Assembly: GCF_024734075.1 (NCBI RefSeq)
Contig: NZ_CP102850.1
Location: 1,922,001 to 1,986,000 of the forward strand
DNA: 64,000 bases
Origin: Gordonia mangrovi
Lineage (GTDB): Bacteria; Actinomycetota; Actinomycetes; Mycobacteriales; Mycobacteriaceae
Direction of reading: 5' to 3'
The translations under genes were made by a program, and so were the position numbers. This document shows positions 59,390 to 64,000 of this stretch, in pieces (the first letter of the stretch is position 1; the number at the start of each line of letters is the position of its first letter). The notes under the pieces are model-generated. The model made no database searches and was not told where the DNA came from. It saw nothing but the letters and a program-made list of their open reading frames with translations.

Positions 59390-59652
59390 CAGTGGCCCCG
59401 GGTGTCGTCGAGGATCTGATCCGTCCTCAACGCACTTGCGGTGCGTTCGATGTCGCGGAGGTCGGCGACAGCGCGCGTGGCTCGTCGCACATGGCCCTGG
59501 TCGACGAGTTCCTCGAGTACGCGGCGTTCGAGCGGACTGATCACAGCCACCGGCCGCCCGTTGTTCGTGACGATGATCGACTCCCCCGCCTCCACGCGCC
59601 GGAGCAGCTCCGCGCTGCGGTTGCGCATCTCACGGTGAGTCACCGACTCCAT
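59386..59652 (-). CDS. Antitoxin of the VapBC pair (Phd/YefM type)
   Basis: 88 residues. MESVTHREMRNRSAELLRRVEAGESIIVTNNGRPVAVISPL is a Phd/YefM-type fold, which binds DNA as a dimer and represses the operon. The C-terminal part (ADLRDIERTASALRTDQILDDTRGHW) would wrap the toxin. The ATG at 59652 begins MESVTH; the longer frame upstream is low-complexity. It is translated just before the toxin, with overlapping ends. Confidence 0.87.
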   Translation of the reverse strand: MESVTHREMRNRSAELLRRVEAGESIIVTNNGRPVAVISPLERRVLEELVDQGHVRRATRAVADLRDIERTASALRTDQILDDTRGHW

Positions 59653-59693
59653 GTCGCACAGCGTAGCACCGAGGTGATCGGCCTGCAGCGAGC

Positions 59694-59775
59694 CGCCGAC
59701 AGACCCCCGAACCCGCCGACGGAACCCACGATGTCGCCGACAGAACCCCGGAGTTCGCCGAGAGAATCGGACAGT
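59694..59775. repeat. Four imperfect 20-21-bp tandem repeats
   Basis: Units beginning CGCCGAC start at 59694, 59714 and 59735, and CGCCGAG at 59756. They share a form like CGCCGACAGAACCCCGGAGT. They lie upstream of the VapBC pair and of the divergent AfsR-like regulator, in a 223-bp gap that otherwise holds nothing I can name. Confidence 0.6.
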
Positions 59776-59875
59776 CGTCCCCCAGACGGATGAACCCCAC
59801 GCAATACGCACGTCGCGGCGATAATCTTCCGTGAGGGCGGCGGATCGCGCGCCGCGTCGCCGAGGAGCGTGAACG

Positions 59876-62800
59876 GTGTCGATGGACGTCGAGGCGGGTC
59901 CCGCCGTGTCGCTCACCCTGTCCGGGACCGTCCGCGTCGACGTCGGCGGGCGGCCGGCCGAGATCAAATCGCGGCGTGGACGTGCGGTGCTGGCGCGCCT
60001 CGCCGCCGCCGATGGCCGGGTGGTCTCCACCGATCGACTCATCGAGGACCTCTGGGACGGCGAGCCGCCGCCCAAAGCTCTCGCCGGTCTGCAGGTGCAC
60101 ATCTCCAACCTGCGACGCATCCTCGAACCGCAGCGGGCGCCGCGCACCCCGGCGCGGATCCTGGTGAGCGAGCCTCCCGGCTACGCATTGCGACTACCCC
60201 GAGATGCGGTGGACCTGTGGCGCTTCGCCGATCTGGCCGCCACCGCCGACCCGGACCCGGCCGGACGCTATGCCCGCCTCGGCGAGGCGCAATCGCTCTG
60301 GCGCGGCGACCCGTTCGGTCCGCATGCCGCCGACGAGTGGGCCGGACCCGAGGTGGCGCGCCTCGGCGAGCTGTGGTTGCACAGCGTCGAGCAGCGTGCT
60401 GCCGCCGCACTCGATCTGGGCCGGCCGACCGAGGTGGTCGCCGAACTGCCCGCGCTGTGCGAGGCCCATTCCACCCGCGAGGAGCTGTTCGGACTCCTGG
60501 CCCTTGCGCAGTACCGGCTGGGGCGTCAGGCCGATGCGCTGCGCACCCTGCGGACGCTGCGCGAGTTCCTCGCCGACGAACTCGGGGTGGACCCGTCGGC
60601 CAAGATCCGCACTCTCGAATCGGACATCCTGCAACAGCATCCCGCGCTCGATGCACCCACCGCGACACGGGCTCCCGAGACCCCGCCGGCCACCGTCGCC
60701 GCCCCACCCGAGGTGGACCGCACCGCCGATCCGGAACACCGGGAGTTCGCCGGGCGGGAATCCGAACTCGAGAAACTCGCCGAGCACGCAGAGACCTCCC
60801 GGCGCACCGGATTGCGGATCGTGTGGATCACCGCGGAGGCCGGCGGTGGCAAAACCACCCTGGCACGGACGTTCGGGCACCGCCTGCGTGCGGCGGGGTG
60901 GGTGGTCTCCACCGGTCACTGCCCGGAGGTCGACGGCGCGCCGACCGCGTGGGCGTGGCGCGAGGTGGTTGCGGAACTGGCCGGCGACAACGAGATCGAG
61001 GACCCGTTCCTGATCGCCCGCCAGGTTCGTGGTGCCTGCGAGTCCCGCACCGCCGAGGGTCACGGGGTGGCCCTGATCATCGACGACGCCCATCGCGCCG
61101 ACAGCGCCACCCTGCAGGTGTTGCGCCAGCTGGTGGCCTGGCTCACCGATCGGCCGGTGCTGATCGTCGCGACCTACCGACCGTCGGAGGCGGGAACCGA
61201 ATTGCTGGCCACCGCAGCCGCATTGGTCTCCGCGACCGCCGACCACCTCGCCCTCGCGGGACTGTCCGACGACGGTATCCGGGCGCTCGCCGCCGACGCC
61301 GGCCTCGACCCGATCGACGACGCGACGGTGGCGCTACTGCGCTCCCGCACCGACGGAAACCCGCTCTTCGTCCGCGAATTGGCGAAACTCGTCGCCTCCC
61401 GGGGCGCCCGCGACGCCCAGACCGTGGTGCCCAGCGGCGTGCGAGAGGTGCTGCTGCGGCGGGTGGAGCGACTGCCCGACGAGACCGTCACCATGCTCCG
61501 ACTTGCCGCGGTGTGCGGGCGCGAATCCGACGTCGACACGATCATCGGGCTCTGGCCCGACGAGAACGCCGAGGACTCCGTGCTCGACGCCATCGACTCC
61601 GCGGTGGTGGCCGGGCTGCTCACCACCGACGCCGACCAGGCGCGGTTCACCCACGTCCTCATGCGCGACGCCGTCTACGACGCCATCCCCACGTTGCGCC
61701 GCCGCCGGCTGCACTGGCGGACCATGCAGTTGCTGGCCGACCGCAATCCGGCGGTCACCGACGAGCTGGCGGTCCACGCGGCGCTCGGAGCATCGAGCAA
61801 CACCGTCGCCGATGCCTTACCGATCGTCGAAGAAGCTGCCCGTCATCGTTTCTCGACCGAGTTCGCCGCCGACTCCGCCCCGCTGTGGCAGCACGCGGTG
61901 GATCTGCACGACCTGGCCGGCCACAGCCGATCCACCGCATCAACCGACGATCGGGTGCGGATGGTCCACGCACTATGTGACCTGGTGACCGCGTTGGCTC
62001 ATCGTGGCGACATCTCGGCCGCCCGGGTACGACGCGAACAAGCCTTGCGACTGGCCCGGACCGTCGACGATCCGGCGCTGGTGGTGGCCGCGTTGACGTG
62101 CTGGCGGACCCCGGGGATCTGGTCCACCCGCACCAAGGGCGTCGCCGACGAGGTCATGACGACTGCCGTGCTCGACGCCCTGGGCACCGCCACGGGTATC
62201 GATCGGGTGCGCCTGCTGATCAGCGCCGTCTTCGAGTTCGAGGGTTTCGACGACGCGTTCGCCATCGAGTGCGCCGAGGAGGCGCTGCGGCTGGCGCGGG
62301 AGACCGACGACGTCGATCTGCGGTGCGCCGCCTTCAACGCCCGCGTCTTCACCGCGCTGGGTCCGGACAGCCGCGATCGGTACCCGGCGCTGGCCACCGA
62401 GTTCCTCGAGTTGACCCAGGAGTCCGGCAGCCGCGGGTATGAGGCGGCGGCCCGCTTCTATCTGTTCCTGCTGCGGATGTCGCAGATCGACCTGCCCGGC
62501 GCGGTCGCGCAGATGCGCGCCGGCATGGAATGCGCCACCAGCGGACGGGTGGGCGAGCTGGTGGTGGTGCTCTCCGCGTTCAATGCCGTCACCGATGTGC
62601 TGCGAGGTGAACTTGATTCCGCTGCAGGTAAATACACCGCTCTGAGCGCTCAGTTGCGGGCGGCCGGGATGCCCGCGGGCAACGAGTTCGACCTCATCGG
62701 ACAACTGTGCGTCGGCTGGTTTCGTGGCTCGATCGGACATCTCGTCGAGGAGGTGGGCACCATCTTCGAGCGCTCTCCCCACGCGGTGGGGTGGGTCTAC

Positions 62801-63148
62801 GTGGACGCACTCATCGATGCCGGCCGGGTGGATGAGGCCCGCGCGATCGCCGACACCGACCCGTACACCAGCCGCGACTACTACTGGACGTCCATGGAGG
62901 CCTTCCATGCCCGCGCATTGGTGAAGCTCGGCATGGTCGACGAGGCGGCCCGGCTCTACCAGATCTTGATCGAATGGTCGGGCACCATCGCGGGCCTCAA
63001 CGCCGCGAGCGTCTCGTTCGGCCCGATGGACGTCGTGTTGGCCGAACTCGCCGATCTGATCGGCGATCATGATGGGGCCGAACGGCATCGGCAGATCGCG
63101 GTGGCGGTCGAGGAGAAGGTGCGGCGCGGTCTGACGGCGATCAGCTAG
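59876..63148 (+). CDS. AfsR/SARP-type transcriptional regulator with BTAD and AAA domains
   Basis: 1090 residues. An OmpR-type winged helix (SLTLSGTVRVDVGGRPAEIKSRRGRAVLARL, residues about 12-100) is followed by a bacterial transcriptional activation domain (about 105-255). An ATPase domain comes next, with Walker A TAEAGGGKTTLARTF near 318-332 and Walker B GVALIIDDAH near 400. The C-terminal half is helical and TPR-like. This is the AfsR layout, used for pleiotropic or secondary-metabolism control. The GTG at 59876 has GAGGAG 8 nt upstream; an ATG at 59882 is also possible. It is not clearly tied to the catabolic island. Confidence 0.86.
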   Translation: MSMDVEAGPAVSLTLSGTVRVDVGGRPAEIKSRRGRAVLARLAAADGRVVSTDRLIEDLWDGEPPPKALAGLQVHISNLRRILEPQRAPRTPARILVSEPPGYALRLPRDAVDLWRFADLAATADPDPAGRYARLGEAQSLWRGDPFGPHAADEWAGPEVARLGELWLHSVEQRAAAALDLGRPTEVVAELPALCEAHSTREELFGLLALAQYRLGRQADALRTLRTLREFLADELGVDPSAKIRTLESDILQQHPALDAPTATRAPETPPATVAAPPEVDRTADPEHREFAGRESELEKLAEHAETSRRTGLRIVWITAEAGGGKTTLARTFGHRLRAAGWVVSTGHCPEVDGAPTAWAWREVVAELAGDNEIEDPFLIARQVRGACESRTAEGHGVALIIDDAHRADSATLQVLRQLVAWLTDRPVLIVATYRPSEAGTELLATAAALVSATADHLALAGLSDDGIRALAADAGLDPIDDATVALLRSRTDGNPLFVRELAKLVASRGARDAQTVVPSGVREVLLRRVERLPDETVTMLRLAAVCGRESDVDTIIGLWPDENAEDSVLDAIDSAVVAGLLTTDADQARFTHVLMRDAVYDAIPTLRRRRLHWRTMQLLADRNPAVTDELAVHAALGASSNTVADALPIVEEAARHRFSTEFAADSAPLWQHAVDLHDLAGHSRSTASTDDRVRMVHALCDLVTALAHRGDISAARVRREQALRLARTVDDPALVVAALTCWRTPGIWSTRTKGVADEVMTTAVLDALGTATGIDRVRLLISAVFEFEGFDDAFAIECAEEALRLARETDDVDLRCAAFNARVFTALGPDSRDRYPALATEFLELTQESGSRGYEAAARFYLFLLRMSQIDLPGAVAQMRAGMECATSGRVGELVVVLSAFNAVTDVLRGELDSAAGKYTALSAQLRAAGMPAGNEFDLIGQLCVGWFRGSIGHLVEEVGTIFERSPHAVGWVYVDALIDAGRVDEARAIADTDPYTSRDYYWTSMEAFHARALVKLGMVDEAARLYQILIEWSGTIAGLNAASVSFGPMDVVLAELADLIGDHDGAERHRQIAVAVEEKVRRGLTAIS

Positions 63149-63608
63149 CCGGTGCGCTCGGGTCTCGATCGGTCATCGGTCGACTGGTCACCACCGCCGC
63201 CCACAACGCGGTGCTCACGATCGTCGCGATCCAGCCGGCGAGGTGGATCGGTGAGACGGCGGGCGCGGGTTCGGGCAGGGTGTTCTGCGACCAGAGTGCG
63301 AACAGTCCGAACGCCGAGGTGAATCCGCCGACGCCGAACGCGCACGCCGCCAGTCCCCACCGCCGGGTACACAATGCCGCCGCCGACAAGGCCGCGACCG
63401 CGAGCACCAGCAGGGTGTCGGCACGCATGAGGATCGAGGCGTCCGACCCGCCACCCCACAGGGTCAGCGGCAGGGCCGACGAGGTGGCCGCCACGACGGC
63501 GGTCACCCACAGACCACGTCGTCGCCGACCGCCGGGACGTACCTCGCGGGTCAGGCGCCGTTCGATGCCCGCGAGCTCGCGGTGGTAGTCGGCAAAGACA
63601 TCCTTCAT
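63141..63608 (-). CDS. Small membrane protein of unknown function
   Basis: 155 residues. A basic, soluble N-terminus (MKDVFADYHRELAGIERRLTREVRPGGRRRR) is followed by four hydrophobic segments. I do not recognise the family. The ATG at 63608 has GGAGGTG upstream and overlaps the stop of the Dyp peroxidase gene by 4 bp, so the two are co-translated. The 3' end overlaps the end of the AfsR-like gene by 8 bp (convergent). Confidence 0.7.
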   Translation of the reverse strand: MKDVFADYHRELAGIERRLTREVRPGGRRRRGLWVTAVVAATSSALPLTLWGGGSDASILMRADTLLVLAVAALSAAALCTRRWGLAACAFGVGGFTSAFGLFALWSQNTLPEPAPAVSPIHLAGWIATIVSTALWAAVVTSRPMTDRDPSAPAS

Positions 63609-64000
63609 CGCGCACCTCCCACCAACTGTTCGCCGATATATCCACCTTCCCGCACACCCGGCGGTATTGCGAATACCGCAGATCCGACAGGGGTGGTCCA
63701 CTCGTTGAGCGCGTCGGCCTCGGCGAGACGCTGCTGCACCGGCAGGAACTGCTCGTCGATGTCGCGTTGGTAGGCGGTGAAGATGAGGCCGGCATCGCTC
63801 ACCGCGCCGGGCGCGGGCGGGTCGTCGTAGTTGTAGGCGCGGCGCAGGAACTGTTCGCGCGCGGTGCGGTGGTGCGCCCGCGCGATGTGCGCGTTCTCCG
63901 GGATCACCGTGATGCCGTTCTTCGTGGCACCGAAATCCGGTTGGTCGTGTTCGTCCTGCCCGGTCAACGGCGCACCGGTGTCCTGGCGACGCCCGATGGA
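63605..64000 (-). CDS. Dyp-type haem peroxidase, C-terminal part (cut by window edge)
   Basis: 131 codons of the C-terminal end; the frame is open through the last base of the window. SIGRRQDTGAPLTGQDEHDQPDFG, the His of ENAHIARAHHRT and RRAYNYDDP...GLIFTAYQRDIDEQFLPVQQRLA match the last third of Dyp-type peroxidases of the EfeB group. These use haem and hydrogen peroxide; EfeB homologues act in iron uptake. The N-terminal part, including any Tat signal, is outside the window. It overlaps the small membrane gene by 4 bp. Confidence 0.85.
   Translation of the reverse strand, partial: SIGRRQDTGAPLTGQDEHDQPDFGATKNGITVIPENAHIARAHHRTAREQFLRRAYNYDDPPAPGAVSDAGLIFTAYQRDIDEQFLPVQQRLAEADALNEWTTPVGSAVFAIPPGVREGGYIGEQLVGGAR

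Noticed and set aside
1..64000. CRISPR array, tRNA or rRNA genes, prophage or conjugative genes
   Set aside because: No regularly spaced identical repeats, no tRNA cloverleaf that I could recognise and no phage or transfer proteins were found. The only mobile element seen is the IS110 copy.

Overview
The window is high-GC chromosomal DNA from an actinobacterium of the order Mycobacteriales, most probably Gordonia or a close relative. The grounds are an MPT70/MPB83-type fasciclin lipoprotein, a DesA3/Rv3230c-type desaturase pair, an FprB-type ferredoxin reductase, mycofactocin-type dehydrogenases, many GTG starts, and the dispersed repeat containing GTATCGAG that is common in Gordonia-like genomes. 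No RNA operon, tRNA, CRISPR array or prophage was seen.

Layout. (1) 1-10.8 kb is mixed housekeeping and cell-envelope material: a fasciclin lipoprotein, a secreted nuclease-type polymorphic toxin with a candidate immunity gene, a methyltransferase, an esterase, an acyl desaturase with its reductase, a PAP2 phosphatase, a beta-lactamase-like protein and an amino-acid permease. (2) 10.9-59.0 kb is a large catabolic island built almost only from CoA-thioester and redox genes: 3 acyl-CoA dehydrogenases, 2 acyl-CoA ligases, 2 crotonases (one of the MenB/BadI ring-opening type), a thiolase, a CaiB-type CoA transferase, a CitE-like lyase, 3 MaoC/hotdog proteins, a hotdog thioesterase, 6 SDRs (3 of the mycofactocin-coupled type), an NDMA-type alcohol dehydrogenase, 2 aldehyde dehydrogenases, an FMO/Baeyer-Villiger-like monooxygenase, a P450 with its own ferredoxin, an SMP-30 lactonase, a luciferase-like monooxygenase, six SnoaL/NTF2-fold units, a complete Liv-type ABC importer, an MFS transporter and two paralogous FadR-type regulators. 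(3) 59.0-64 kb holds a VapBC module, a 1090-residue AfsR/SARP-type regulator, a small membrane protein and the end of a Dyp-type peroxidase cut by the window edge.

How the island may work. The ABC importer or MFS protein would bring in a substrate. The P450/ferredoxin, FMO and lactonase would oxidise and open rings or esters. Mycofactocin-linked alcohol dehydrogenases and aldehyde dehydrogenases would make an acid. The CoA ligases would activate it, and acyl-CoA dehydrogenases, hydratases, SDRs, the BadI-like hydrolase, thiolase and CitE-like lyase would shorten it. The chemistry points to a cyclic or branched aliphatic compound (terpenoid, alicyclic acid or similar). The substrate is an inference and is not shown by the sequence. 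Seven of the eight main divergent promoters carry short AT-rich palindromes around ATnATnAT, and the eighth carries a related ATGATGCGCATCAT palindrome over its -10 box, which suggests one shared regulon.

The most striking single element is an IS110-family insertion at 49209-50739. Its 280-nt left non-coding end contains four short segments that match the inferred target flanks and the element's own ends. They lie in the order and the paired-loop arrangement expected of a bridge RNA. Joining the two ends would also create a TTGACA-N17-TCTAAT promoter. The target is a copy of the dispersed GTATCGAG repeat, which allows the insertion boundaries to be read directly.
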